Of a stretch of DNA of 64,000 bases, positions 1 to 8,967 are shown piece after piece (position 1 is the stretch's first letter; every line of letters begins with the position of its first letter). This DNA comes from Bacteroidota bacterium (lineage in GTDB: Bacteria > Bacteroidota > Bacteroidia > Flavobacteriales > Flavobacteriaceae): positions 1-64,000 of the forward strand of contig JAQCDS010000005.1 in NCBI GenBank assembly GCA_027620655.1. Direction: 5' to 3'. Position numbers and translations under genes: made by a program. A model generated the notes under the pieces. It was given only the letters and a program-made list of their open reading frames with translations, was not told where the DNA came from and searched no databases.

Positions 1-4
1 AAAT

Positions 5-955
5 ATGAAAACAATAAAATATTTATCAGTACTTTTTCTTTCACTGCTTGTGTTTACAGCATGTGAAGAAGATGAACATGATTTTGGACCATTCACTTCT
101 CCAACTAATGTACAAGTAAGCGCAGAAATTGCTGGTGCAGATGCCACCAACGTAAATGGAGATGGCACAGGGTTCGTGACATTTGCAGCTACTGCAAATG
201 GAGCACTTGCGTATCAATTTAATTTTGGCGATGGAAACTCAGAAACAAACTCTTCTGGGGTTGTTACACATAGATATACACAAGTTGGAGTAAACTCTTA
301 CACCGTTATTGTTAGTGCAGTTGGTACAGCAGGTGTTTTATCAAGCACAACTTTCGATATTGACGTGTATAGTTCTTTTGAAGATCCAGAAGCAGAAACC
401 TTCTTAGCTGGAGCTAACGAAGGCGATAGCAAAACTTGGGTTTGGGATGCAACTGCTACGGCTTATTTAGGATTAGGTCCAGTAGAAGATGATTATGGCA
501 ATTTAGACTTTTCATGGCCTAACTGGTGGAACTCTATTCAACCAAACGATGCTGAAAAAGCTTGTATGACAGATAGCAATGTATTTGTATTTACACAAAC
601 AGCTAACGGTTTAACTTTTGAGCAAACTGCTGGACCATCATTTGTACCTGGAGCATATGCTAGTTTAATTGGTGTTGCGGGCGATACATGTCACGATGAA
701 TCAGTAGCTACAACAATGTTTGGAGTGAAAAACGTTTCATTCTTTCCATCGTCTTCAAAAGCTGCGCTCGAAGGAGCATATGATGGAGAACCCTACCGTC
801 AAACTAGCTTTAAACTTTCAGACGGTGGATTTATGGGCTGGTATGTTGGTGATGTAGAATATGATATCATATCTATTTCTGCCAACACACTTCATGTAAG
901 ATGTATTCAAGAAGGAGGAGGCTTTGCATGGTATGCAAAGTATAAGGCTCAATAA
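5..955 (+). CDS. PKD-domain surface lipoprotein of a laminarin utilisation locus
   Basis: This is a 316-residue predicted lipoprotein with a hydrophobic leader ending in 'VFTAC' (Cys20). The acidic stretch 'EEDEHD' after the Cys resembles the surface-export signal of Bacteroidota lipoproteins. Residues about 35-125 form a PKD-like beta-sandwich ('FNFGDGNSET'); this module is visibly related to the one at the N-terminus of the GH16 gene that follows. The C-terminal half is rich in Trp and Tyr ('FSWPNWWNSIQ'), as in carbohydrate-binding surfaces. I infer a surface glycan-binding protein that acts with a SusC/SusD pair probably lying just upstream of the window. Only four bases precede the start codon. 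The family role is inferred mostly from the GH16/GH3 neighbours. Confidence 0.7.
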   Translation: MKTIKYLSVLFLSLLVFTACEEDEHDFGPFTSPTNVQVSAEIAGADATNVNGDGTGFVTFAATANGALAYQFNFGDGNSETNSSGVVTHRYTQVGVNSYTVIVSAVGTAGVLSSTTFDIDVYSSFEDPEAETFLAGANEGDSKTWVWDATATAYLGLGPVEDDYGNLDFSWPNWWNSIQPNDAEKACMTDSNVFVFTQTANGLTFEQTAGPSFVPGAYASLIGVAGDTCHDESVATTMFGVKNVSFFPSSSKAALEGAYDGEPYRQTSFKLSDGGFMGWYVGDVEYDIISISANTLHVRCIQEGGGFAWYAKYKAQ

Positions 956-975
956 ACTTTTATAATTCAATAAAA

Positions 976-997
976 GGGCAGATATTTTAATCTGCCC
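976..997 (+). terminator. Hairpin between PKD lipoprotein and GH16 gene (possible attenuator)
   Basis: The perfect 8-bp stem GGGCAGAT/ATCTGCCC has a 6-nt loop and lies in the 61-bp gap between the two genes. It is followed by a U-rich but interrupted tract (CATTATATCTTT), so it may be a partial terminator or an mRNA-stabilising 3' end that sets lower expression of the hydrolase genes. No promoter is obvious between it and the GH16 start. Confidence 0.5.
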
Positions 998-1016
998 CAT
1001 TATATCTTTCATTGTT

Positions 1017-2135
1017 ATGGTAAAAAAATTCAAATACCTATTATTCTTAACTGTTTTTAGTTTTTCTAGAATATTAGTTTCGTGTTCCTCTGGTGGAGAT
1101 AACCCTGGTGGAGGTGACGGCGGTGGAGGGAACTCACAAATTATTCCATCAAACCTTGTGGCTAATGTTACTATTCAAGGGCAGAGCGAGGACGAGCCTT
1201 TTGGTGATGGTTCAGGGATTTTTTCGGTAACAGCAACAGCAACTAATGCCGTAAAATATGGTTTTAAAGTTGGAAATAGTGGGTCTGAAACTCAAAACTC
1301 TACAGGACAGTTTTCGTATACATTAACGGATTTAGGGATTAATCAATTTCCGCTATATGTATATGCTTACTCTGCTAGTAATGATAGAATATCAACGATT
1401 GAAAATTTAAAAATTTTCGTTGTAGGGAATGGCGGATCTGGAAACAATGATGTTTTGGTTTGGTTTGATGAATTTGATGGTACTGGCGCAATTAATACTT
1501 CTAAATGGACTACAGAAACCGGTGGCGGTGGATGGGGTAATCAAGAGGAACAAATTTACACTTCAAGTACAAATAATGTAAAAAGAGAAGGTGGAATACT
1601 TAAAATCAAAGCTATTAAAGAATCTAATGGGTCATATTCTTCTGCACGCATCAAAACTCAAGATAAATTTGAGTTCAGATATGGCTACGTAGAAATCCGT
1701 GCAAAGTTGCCTTCATCGCAAGGGACTTGGCCAGCGCTTTGGATGCTTGGGGCAAATTTTCCAGAAGTTGGTTGGCCACAATGTGGAGAAATTGACATTA
1801 TGGAACAATTTCAAGACAAAAACAAAGTAAAATCTACATTGCACTGGAAACTTCCAGATGGACAGCGTGGAGAATATGGACTAGATGTTTCAAATACAAC
1901 TTCTGATGATTGGCATGTATATGCAATGGATTGGACTCCAACAAGTATCACAACATACTTAGATGGAAACCAGTTTTTTACAATGAATATTTCAGGAGTA
2001 GAACCCTATTATCCATTCAATGAAGAATTCTTTTTCATTTTTAATGTTGCCATGGGTGGTACACTCGGCGGTGATATAGATCCAAACTTCACAGAGGATA
2101 CTATGGAAATAGACTACATTAGGGTGTATCAGTAA
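1017..2135 (+). CDS. GH16 endo-beta-1,3-glucanase (laminarinase) lipoprotein with PKD-like module
   Basis: This enzyme probably cleaves beta-1,3 linkages inside laminarin at the cell surface. The 372-residue product starts with a signal ending in 'LVSC' (Cys23; the Arg in the hydrophobic part is unusual). A Gly-rich linker and a PKD-like module (about 40-135) follow, then the GH16 lectin-like fold (about 145-372). The catalytic signature 'GEIDIME' lies at residues 257-263, so E258 is the expected nucleophile, D260 the assisting residue and E263 the acid/base. Trp-rich substrate motifs such as 'GTWPALWMLG' support laminarinase-type GH16. It is followed after 2 bp by the GH3 gene, so endo- and exo-acting enzymes are co-expressed. 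Exact substrate (laminarin versus mixed-linkage glucan) is inferred. Confidence 0.85.
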   Translation: MVKKFKYLLFLTVFSFSRILVSCSSGGDNPGGGDGGGGNSQIIPSNLVANVTIQGQSEDEPFGDGSGIFSVTATATNAVKYGFKVGNSGSETQNSTGQFSYTLTDLGINQFPLYVYAYSASNDRISTIENLKIFVVGNGGSGNNDVLVWFDEFDGTGAINTSKWTTETGGGGWGNQEEQIYTSSTNNVKREGGILKIKAIKESNGSYSSARIKTQDKFEFRYGYVEIRAKLPSSQGTWPALWMLGANFPEVGWPQCGEIDIMEQFQDKNKVKSTLHWKLPDGQRGEYGLDVSNTTSDDWHVYAMDWTPTSITTYLDGNQFFTMNISGVEPYYPFNEEFFFIFNVAMGGTLGGDIDPNFTEDTMEIDYIRVYQ

Positions 2136-2137
2136 AA

Positions 2138-4399
2138 ATGAATAAAGCTAACCTTACATTTTTCACAATAATTAGTTTTTTTGTGTTCAATTCCTGTAGC
2201 TCAAAATCAAAATTATCGACTGTCAATGAGCGGGTAGATACCTTATTAACTCAAATGACTCTCGAAGAGAAAATTGGTCAAATGAATCAATATTCTAGTT
2301 TTTGGGATGTTACAGGACCTGCTCCAAAAGAAGGCTCAGCAGCCGTACAATTTGAGCAACTTAAAAACGGACTAGTAGGGTCAATGCTTAATGTTCACGG
2401 TGTTGAAAATGTATATAAATTACAAAAAATAGCCGTAGAGGAAACACGACTTGGAATCCCATTAATTTTTGGGTTTGATGTTATTCATGGCTATAAAACA
2501 ATTACTCCAATACCTTTGGCTGAAGCCGCAAGCTGGGATTTAGAAGCTATAGAATTATCGGCTAAAAATGCAGCCTTGGAAGCCTCCGCAGCAGGAATCA
2601 ATTGGACATTTGCACCAATGGTAGATGTTTCGAGAGATGCACGTTGGGGACGAGTCATGGAAGGCGGTGGAGAAGATCCCTATTTAGGGTCTAAAATTGC
2701 ATTTGCGAGAGTCAAAGGATTTCAAGGAGACGACCTATCAAATCCATCAACAATTGCAGCTTGTGCAAAACACTTTGCTGGATATGGATTTACCGAATCA
2801 GGAAAAGAATACAACTCTGTTGATGTAGGAACTCAAACCTTATACAATGTTATTATGCCTCCTTTTAAGGCTACTATTGATGCCGGTGTACGTACTTTTA
2901 TGAATTCATTTAGTCAACTTAATGGTGTTCCCGCTACAGGAAGTAAATTTCTTCAACGCGATATTCTAAAAAGAGATTGGAATTTTGATGGCTTTGTAGT
3001 ATCAGACTGGGGTTCAATTGAAGAAATGGTAGAACATGGTTATGCCAAAGATGAAAAAGAAGCGGCTCAATTGGCGGTAGAAGCAGGCTCTGATATGGAC
3101 ATGCAATCGCTTTCCTATGTAGAAAATTTAGCAGATTTAGTAAAATCGGGTATTGTTGATGAAAAACTTATTGATGATGCTGCACGAAGAATATTACGTG
3201 TAAAATTTGAACTTGGTCTTTTTGACGACCCTTACAAATACTGTGATTTATCACGAGAAAGTAAAATTTTGGGCAATCAAAATCTTCATAATGCCAGTTT
3301 GGATATGGCCAAAAAATCAATCGTACTTTTAAAAAATCAAAATCAATTATTACCTCTAAAAAAACAAGGTTTAAATATTGCATTGATTGGTGACCTTGCT
3401 AATGACAAGACAAGTCCGCTAGGCAATTGGATATTAGCAGCAGAGAAGAATTCTGCAGTTTCAGTTCTTGAAGGATTAAAATCTTATTCTGGGAATAACG
3501 TTGAATTTTCTGTTGGCACAAAATTGAATACTGGAGCGTTAGAATTTGCAAAAGAATTAAAAATCAATACTACAGACAAAAGTGATTTTGCTGCTGCTTT
3601 GAAACTTGCCAGAACATCTGATGTTGTCGTAATGGTTTTAGGAGAACATGGTCTTCAAAGTGGAGAAGGACGAAGCAGAACAAATATTGGATTACCTGGA
3701 TTACAACAAGAACTTCTTGAAGCAGTGTATAACATCAATAAAAATATTGTCCTTGTTTTAAATAACGGCAGGCCTTTGGTATTGAATTGGGCCAATAAGC
3801 ATATCCCTGCAATTGTTGAAGCCTGGCAATTGGGCTCTCAAAGTGGCAATGCAATTGCTCAAGTCCTGTATGGTGATTACAATCCGAGTGGGAAATTACC
3901 TATGACATTCCCAAGATCGGTTGGTCAAGTGCCAATTTATTACAATTATAAAAGTACTGGAAGACCAACTTTACCGTCTCCTGGAGAAGTGTTTTGGACG
4001 CATTATCAAGATGAAGAAAACACACCTTTATATCCTTTTGGTTATGGATTAAGTTATACCACTTTTGGATATAAGAATTTGAAAATTCAAAGTCAAACAG
4101 ACACTTCTATTAAAGTTAGTGTAGAAGTGACCAATACTGGAAATCTTGAGGGGAAAGAGGTTGTTCAACTTTATGTAAAGGATCATTTTGCACGTCCTGC
4201 TCAAGCGGTTCGAAATTTAAAAGGTTTTGAATTGATTAATTTGAAGCCAGGCGAGACAAAAACAGTACAATTTTTACTCACTGAAAAAGAACTTGGTTTT
4301 TATAACAATAATGGAGATTTTACTTTACAGTCTGGTGAATTTTCGGCGTTTGTAGGAGGAGACTCTACAGCAGATTTAAGTACAAACTTTAGCTTATGA
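2138..4399 (+). CDS. GH3 beta-glucosidase lipoprotein
   Basis: This enzyme removes glucose from the non-reducing end of beta-glucan oligosaccharides. The 753-residue protein begins with a lipoprotein signal ending in 'FNSC' (Cys20). The GH3 N-terminal barrel covers about 35-370 with 'VVSDWGS' holding the nucleophile Asp290. The alpha/beta C-terminal domain (about 395-620) contains 'GEHGLQSGEGRSR', and a fibronectin-III-like domain (about 660-735, 'VEVTNTGNLEGKEVVQLYV') closes the protein. Length and order match BglX-type GH3 enzymes. It starts 2 bp after one GH16 gene and its stop overlaps the next start (ATGA), which is strong operon evidence. With two GH16 neighbours the natural substrate is probably laminarin oligosaccharides. 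Confidence 0.9.
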   Translation: MNKANLTFFTIISFFVFNSCSSKSKLSTVNERVDTLLTQMTLEEKIGQMNQYSSFWDVTGPAPKEGSAAVQFEQLKNGLVGSMLNVHGVENVYKLQKIAVEETRLGIPLIFGFDVIHGYKTITPIPLAEAASWDLEAIELSAKNAALEASAAGINWTFAPMVDVSRDARWGRVMEGGGEDPYLGSKIAFARVKGFQGDDLSNPSTIAACAKHFAGYGFTESGKEYNSVDVGTQTLYNVIMPPFKATIDAGVRTFMNSFSQLNGVPATGSKFLQRDILKRDWNFDGFVVSDWGSIEEMVEHGYAKDEKEAAQLAVEAGSDMDMQSLSYVENLADLVKSGIVDEKLIDDAARRILRVKFELGLFDDPYKYCDLSRESKILGNQNLHNASLDMAKKSIVLLKNQNQLLPLKKQGLNIALIGDLANDKTSPLGNWILAAEKNSAVSVLEGLKSYSGNNVEFSVGTKLNTGALEFAKELKINTTDKSDFAAALKLARTSDVVVMVLGEHGLQSGEGRSRTNIGLPGLQQELLEAVYNINKNIVLVLNNGRPLVLNWANKHIPAIVEAWQLGSQSGNAIAQVLYGDYNPSGKLPMTFPRSVGQVPIYYNYKSTGRPTLPSPGEVFWTHYQDEENTPLYPFGYGLSYTTFGYKNLKIQSQTDTSIKVSVEVTNTGNLEGKEVVQLYVKDHFARPAQAVRNLKGFELINLKPGETKTVQFLLTEKELGFYNNNGDFTLQSGEFSAFVGGDSTADLSTNFSL

Positions 4400-5175
4400 T
4401 GGTTTTTAGAATTTTACTCATACTTGCATTTGCTTTTTTGCAAAAACCAGAGGATAATCCTGGTAAACGTATTATTTTTAATGATGATTTTGAAAAGTCT
4501 TTTTTGGACTTAAAGTATTGGAATTATGAATTAGGAGATGGTTGTCCAAATCTTTGTGGTTGGGGGAACAAAGAGTACCAGCACTATACAAAAGAGAATA
4601 TTTTTGTTCGCGATAAAAAATTAGTCATTAGAGCAACAAAAGAAGGAGATCGTTATTACTCAGGAAGAATTACAACAAAAGACAAAATTGAATTTCAATA
4701 TGGTACTGTTGAGGTAAAAGCGAAACTTCCAAAAGGTTTGGGAGTATGGCCAGCGATTTGGATGCTTGGCCACGATATTGAAGAAAATTATTGGCCAAAT
4801 TGTGGAGAAATTGACATTATGGAGTATGTAGGCAGAATGCCTGGAAAAATTCACACAACCCTTCACACTAAAGATAGTTATGGCGTATCAAAAAACACCA
4901 AAATTTCTTTATTTGACAATATTGAAGAGGGGTTTCACACCTACAAAATGCAATGGGATGAAAATCAAATTCAATTTTTTGTAGACGATGAAAATGTATA
5001 CACTTTTGCTCCAGAAGAAAAAACTGCGGAGATATGGCCATTTGACAAGCCTTTTTATCTCATTCTAAATTTAGCAGTTGGAGGGTATTTTGGTGGATTT
5101 GAAGTTGATGACACCATTTTTCCACAAGAATTTATTATTGATTATATCAAAGTTTATAAAACGCCTAGTCTTTAA
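4396..5175 (+). CDS. Second GH16 beta-glucanase, non-lipoprotein
   Basis: This compact GH16 enzyme of 259 residues has a short hydrophobic N-terminus ('FRILLILAFAFLQ') but no lipobox Cys, so it is probably periplasmic or secreted rather than lipid-anchored like the GH16 at 1017. The catalytic signature 'GEIDIME' lies at residues 137-143 (E138, D140, E143) and no PKD module is present. Its start overlaps the GH3 stop (ATGA); a second ATG directly follows the first. The last 11 bp overlap convergently with kdtA. A working model is one surface and one periplasmic endo-glucanase serving the same glucan. Confidence 0.83.
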   Translation: MMVFRILLILAFAFLQKPEDNPGKRIIFNDDFEKSFLDLKYWNYELGDGCPNLCGWGNKEYQHYTKENIFVRDKKLVIRATKEGDRYYSGRITTKDKIEFQYGTVEVKAKLPKGLGVWPAIWMLGHDIEENYWPNCGEIDIMEYVGRMPGKIHTTLHTKDSYGVSKNTKISLFDNIEEGFHTYKMQWDENQIQFFVDDENVYTFAPEEKTAEIWPFDKPFYLILNLAVGGYFGGFEVDDTIFPQEFIIDYIKVYKTPSL

Positions 5176-6430
5176 TTAATAGCGTAAGTTTAGCTAAAAT
5201 TTTAGAAGTCGCTCCTTTGTTGTCTTCAATATAAATCTTGTTTATTTTTCCACATTTTTCTCTATAATTAGCATCAACAACAAACCTATCTAAAGTAGTT
5301 TCAAAGGACTTATAATCTCTTACACTAAAAAGTCCTCCCCGCTCTAACATTTCTTTTGCCTCAGGAAATTTATCGTAGTTTTTCCCAATAATAATCGGAA
5401 TACCAAAAACAGCAGCTTCAAGTGTATTGTGCAATCCACTAGAGCCCATACCACCACCAACGTAAGCGATATTTGCATAATTATAAATCTTGGAGAGGAT
5501 TCCAATGGTATCAACAATAAAAACTTGTTTATCTGATAGTGATACTTTCTGATGCTTAGAAAATAAAACAGCTTTATCTCCCAGAGTTTCCATTAACCTT
5601 TTTATTCCTTTTTTATTTATCGAATGAGGAGCAATGATAAATTTTATTGATTTGTCAGCTTTTTGGATATAAGGGGCTAGTATATTTTCATCTTCTTCCC
5701 AAGTACTCCCAGCAACTACACACAACTTATTATATATAAAATCTTCTAAGTATGGGAGTGAATTATTTTGTGTCAATTGATTTGAAACACGATCGAAGCG
5801 GGTGTCATTTGACTCAGTAACATCACAATACCCTATTGATTTTAATAATTCTTTTGATTCACTATTTTGAGTAAAAATATAATCAAAACTGAAAAATAAT
5901 TTTTGAAATGCTTTACCATAAAACTTAAAAAAGTGTTGGTGAGGTCTCAACAACGCAGAGATTAAAACAACTTTTGAGGAGTGATTTTTTAGTGCTTTCA
6001 GGCAATTTGGCCACAAATCATATTTTACAAAAACAACTAGTTTTGGATTTACGAGTTTTAAAAATAGTTCAGCGTTTCTTTTGGTGTCCAAAGGCAAATA
6101 CACCACAATAGAAGTTAATGGATTTTTTTTTCGAACTTCGTATCCAGAAGGTGAGAAAAATGAAAGCACAATTTTTGCTTTGGGATATTTCGATTTTAGT
6201 TTCTCAAAAACAGGAAGCCCTTGTTCATATTCCCCTAGTGAAGCACAATGGAACCAAAAAACAGTATCTCCTTTTTGAATATTGTTTTGGAGAGTCTCAA
6301 AGGTCTTTTTGCGGCCATCTATCCCTTTTTTCAATTTCGCGTTGAACCCTCCTGCAATAGGAAGTAAAAGCTTTAAAAATGCAGTAATAAGATTATAAAT
6401 GACTAACAATATGTTGTGTTTAAAAAACAA
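5165..6430 (-). CDS. kdtA: 3-deoxy-D-manno-octulosonic acid (Kdo) transferase
   Basis: KdtA/WaaA (family GT30) adds Kdo from CMP-Kdo to the lipid A precursor at the cytoplasmic face of the inner membrane. A hydrophobic N-terminal anchor ('FLKLLLPIAGGF') precedes 'HCASLGEYEQG' (61-71), the family motif carrying the catalytic Glu (E67). The C-terminal half has the GT-B donor-site signature 'IAYVGGGMGSSGLHNTLEAA'. Length, 421 residues, is normal. The tracked start is a TTG at 6430; a TTG seven codons downstream is equally plausible because a minus-strand TATTTTTG promoter-like element overlaps the upstream one. It converges on and overlaps the GH16 gene by 11 bp, and is divergent from the DegT aminotransferase. 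Confidence 0.9.
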   Translation of the reverse strand: MFFKHNILLVIYNLITAFLKLLLPIAGGFNAKLKKGIDGRKKTFETLQNNIQKGDTVFWFHCASLGEYEQGLPVFEKLKSKYPKAKIVLSFFSPSGYEVRKKNPLTSIVVYLPLDTKRNAELFLKLVNPKLVVFVKYDLWPNCLKALKNHSSKVVLISALLRPHQHFFKFYGKAFQKLFFSFDYIFTQNSESKELLKSIGYCDVTESNDTRFDRVSNQLTQNNSLPYLEDFIYNKLCVVAGSTWEEDENILAPYIQKADKSIKFIIAPHSINKKGIKRLMETLGDKAVLFSKHQKVSLSDKQVFIVDTIGILSKIYNYANIAYVGGGMGSSGLHNTLEAAVFGIPIIIGKNYDKFPEAKEMLERGGLFSVRDYKSFETTLDRFVVDANYREKCGKINKIYIEDNKGATSKILAKLTLLIKD

Positions 6431-6470
6431 AAATACATTCTTTATCTTAATTTTAGCATTTGCCCAAAGC

Positions 6471-6486
6471 TATTTTTGTATTTTTG
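6471..6486 (+). promoter_or_regulatory. Tandem TATTTTTG -7 elements upstream of the DegT gene
   Basis: Two back-to-back copies of TATTTTTG match the Bacteroidota -7 consensus TAnnTTTG. They lie 40-55 bp before the aminotransferase ATG in the kdtA divergent gap. Which copy is used cannot be told by eye. Confidence 0.5.
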
Positions 6487-6525
6487 TAACCCACAAAATC
6501 AATATATTTTCTGATAAAAAGTGAT

Positions 6526-7677
6526 ATGAAAAAAATTCAAATGGTCGATCTAAAGGGTCAATATGCCACGATAAAAGATCAAGTTAATACTTCCATTCAA
6601 GAGGTGATTGATACAACTTCCTTTATCAATGGACCTAAAGTCAAGGAATTTCAAAACAACCTTGAAGAATATTTAGGCGTAAAACATGTGATTCCTTGTG
6701 CCAATGGGACCGACGCTTTGCAAATTGCAATGATGGGATTGGGGCTTCAACCTGGAGATGAGGTCATTACTGCAGATTTTACATTTGCCGCTACCGTAGA
6801 AGTGATTGCGCTTTTAGGATTAACACCTGTTCTTGTTGATGTTGACTCTGAGCGTTTTAATATTGATGTAGACGCAATTGAAAAAGCAATTACTCTAAAA
6901 ACAAAAGCAATTGTGCCTGTGCATTTATTTGGGCAATGTGCCAATATGGACGCCATTTTAGCACTTGCAAAAAAACATAATTTGTATGTCATTGAGGACA
7001 ATGCTCAAGCTATAGGTGCTACATATACATCAAAAAACGGCGCCAAATCCAAGGCTGGAACAATTGGAGATGTGGCTTCAACTTCTTTCTTCCCATCAAA
7101 AAACTTAGGGTGCTATGGCGATGGGGGTGCAATTTTTACTAACAACGATGATTTAGCCCATATAATTAGAGGGATTGTAAATCATGGAATGTATCAAAGA
7201 TATCACCACGATGTTGTAGGGGTTAACTCTAGATTAGACTCTATTCAAGCTGCAGTATTGGATGCAAAATTACCTCATTTAGACAACTACAACAAAGCAC
7301 GACAAAATGCCGCTAGAAAATACAATGCTGCTTTCAAAAATCACCCAAATATAGAAACTCCAAAAGCTGGAAATGGATGTGATACTATATGCGAAAGCTG
7401 CGATTGCCATGTCTTTCATCAATATACTTTAAAACTTAAAAATACAGATCGAGATGCATTGGTTGCGCATTTGAATTCCAAAGGAATACCTTGTGGCGTT
7501 TATTATCCAATTCCTTTGCACAAGCAAAAAGCTTATGCAGATGAAAGGTACAATGATGCGGATTTTAAAGTCACAAATCAATTATCTAATGAAGTGATTT
7601 CATTACCAATGCATACAGAATTAGATGATAATCAGATTGAATTTATTACGACCTCTGTTTTAGAGTTTTTATCCTAA
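6526..7677 (+). CDS. DegT/DnrJ/EryC1/StrS-family sugar aminotransferase
   Basis: This PLP enzyme probably transaminates a keto-sugar nucleotide in LPS or other surface-glycan synthesis. The 383 residues show the family pattern: 'GTDALQIAMMGLGLQPGDEV' near 61-80, 'EDNAQAIGA' (157-165, cofactor Asp) and the Schiff-base lysine K192 in 'FFPSKNLGCYGDGGA'. The fold resembles WlbC/WbpE-type aminotransferases. Position next to kdtA fits an envelope role, but no other nucleotide-sugar genes are nearby. Unusually, residues 285-295 read 'CDTICESCDCH', a compact Cys cluster just before the conserved 'VFHQYTLK' segment, which may bind a metal. The amidohydrolase starts 11 bp downstream. Confidence 0.85.
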   Translation: MKKIQMVDLKGQYATIKDQVNTSIQEVIDTTSFINGPKVKEFQNNLEEYLGVKHVIPCANGTDALQIAMMGLGLQPGDEVITADFTFAATVEVIALLGLTPVLVDVDSERFNIDVDAIEKAITLKTKAIVPVHLFGQCANMDAILALAKKHNLYVIEDNAQAIGATYTSKNGAKSKAGTIGDVASTSFFPSKNLGCYGDGGAIFTNNDDLAHIIRGIVNHGMYQRYHHDVVGVNSRLDSIQAAVLDAKLPHLDNYNKARQNAARKYNAAFKNHPNIETPKAGNGCDTICESCDCHVFHQYTLKLKNTDRDALVAHLNSKGIPCGVYYPIPLHKQKAYADERYNDADFKVTNQLSNEVISLPMHTELDDNQIEFITTSVLEFLS

Positions 7678-7688
7678 ATAACAATACT

Positions 7689-8966
7689 ATGAAAAACTTA
7701 ATAATCTTATTTTTTCTCACTCAAATTTTTGTGGGTTTTGCTCAAGATATCTATTTGCATTGCGGACAACTTATTGATACCGAAAAGGGAGAAGTATTTA
7801 CAGAAAAAACAATTGTAGTTTCTGGGAATAAAATTAAAGCCATTGAAAATGGATATATAACATCTGATGATCCAAATGATACTGTTGTTGATTTAAAATC
7901 AAAAACAGTAATGCCGGGGTTGATTGACATGCATGTGCATATGGAGAATGAATACAATCCAGCGCGTTATATGGATCAATACACTGCGAATGAAGCCGAT
8001 GTAGCATTCAAATCTGTAAATTATGCAGAAATAACACTTTTGGCAGGATTTACAACGGTTAGAGATTTAGGAGGAACAGGCGTTAATATTGCACTAAGAA
8101 ATGCCATAAACAATAATACCATTGTAGGTCCAAGGATTTTCACTGCAGGAAAAGCCATTGCAACAACAGGTGGACATGCCGATCCTACCAATGGAAGAAA
8201 AAAACTTTTAATGGGGGATCCTGGTCCGGAACAAGGAGTAATAAACAGCCCAGATGAAGCCAGAAAAGCAGTACGTCAAAGGTATAAAAATGGTGCCGAT
8301 AACATAAAAATTACGGCAACTGGTGGAGTTTTGAGTGTTGCAAAAAATGGACAAAACCCACAATTCACTTTAGAAGAGGTTAGGGCTATTTGCGAAACGG
8401 CTAAAGATTATGGAATGATAGTAGCGGCACATGCCCACGGCGATGAAGGCATGCAACGTGCTGTTATTGGAGGTGTAACAACTATTGAACATGGCACTAA
8501 AATGAGCTATAAAACAATGGACCTCATGAAGCAATATGGTACTTACTTTGTGCCAACAATAACTGCAGGAAAAGCAGTTGCAGAAAATGCAAAAATTGAT
8601 GGATTTTATCCAGAAATTATAGTGCCAAAAGCGTTAGAAATTGGCCCAAAAATTCAAAGTACATTTGCTAAAGCCTACAAACGCGGCGTAAACATTGCCT
8701 TTGGAACAGATGCTGGTGTATTTCCTCATGGCCAAAATGCTAAGGAGTTTGGTTATATGGTAGAAGTTGGTATGCCGCCCATGGAGGCCATTCAATCGGC
8801 GACACTAACAAATGCAAAAGTATTGGGATTAGCTAATGAACTAGGCCAAATCAAACCTAATTTTATTGCAGATATAGTTGCTACCGATTCAAATCCATTG
8901 GAAGATATCTCTGCAATGGAACGCATCAGTTTTGTAATGAAAGATGGCGTTATTTATAAAAACTAA
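7689..8966 (+). CDS. Secreted metal-dependent amidohydrolase (imidazolonepropionase/prolidase-like)
   Basis: The protein has 425 residues with a signal peptide ending near 'FVGFAQ'. It is an amidohydrolase-superfamily member: 'GLIDMHVHM' (residues 77-85) supplies the first metal-binding HxH, 'NIKITATGG' carries the probable carboxylated Lys, and 'HAHGDEGM', 'IEHGTK' and 'GTDAGVFPHG' supply the remaining His and Asp ligands. The subfamily contains Xaa-Pro dipeptidase-like and N-acyl amino acid hydrolases, so dipeptide or amide hydrolysis in the periplasm is likely but the substrate is not readable. The gene follows the DegT aminotransferase by 11 bp, probably for co-transcription only, and converges on lspA with 1 bp between stops. 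Confidence 0.8.
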   Translation: MKNLIILFFLTQIFVGFAQDIYLHCGQLIDTEKGEVFTEKTIVVSGNKIKAIENGYITSDDPNDTVVDLKSKTVMPGLIDMHVHMENEYNPARYMDQYTANEADVAFKSVNYAEITLLAGFTTVRDLGGTGVNIALRNAINNNTIVGPRIFTAGKAIATTGGHADPTNGRKKLLMGDPGPEQGVINSPDEARKAVRQRYKNGADNIKITATGGVLSVAKNGQNPQFTLEEVRAICETAKDYGMIVAAHAHGDEGMQRAVIGGVTTIEHGTKMSYKTMDLMKQYGTYFVPTITAGKAVAENAKIDGFYPEIIVPKALEIGPKIQSTFAKAYKRGVNIAFGTDAGVFPHGQNAKEFGYMVEVGMPPMEAIQSATLTNAKVLGLANELGQIKPNFIADIVATDSNPLEDISAMERISFVMKDGVIYKN

Positions 8967-8967
8967 T

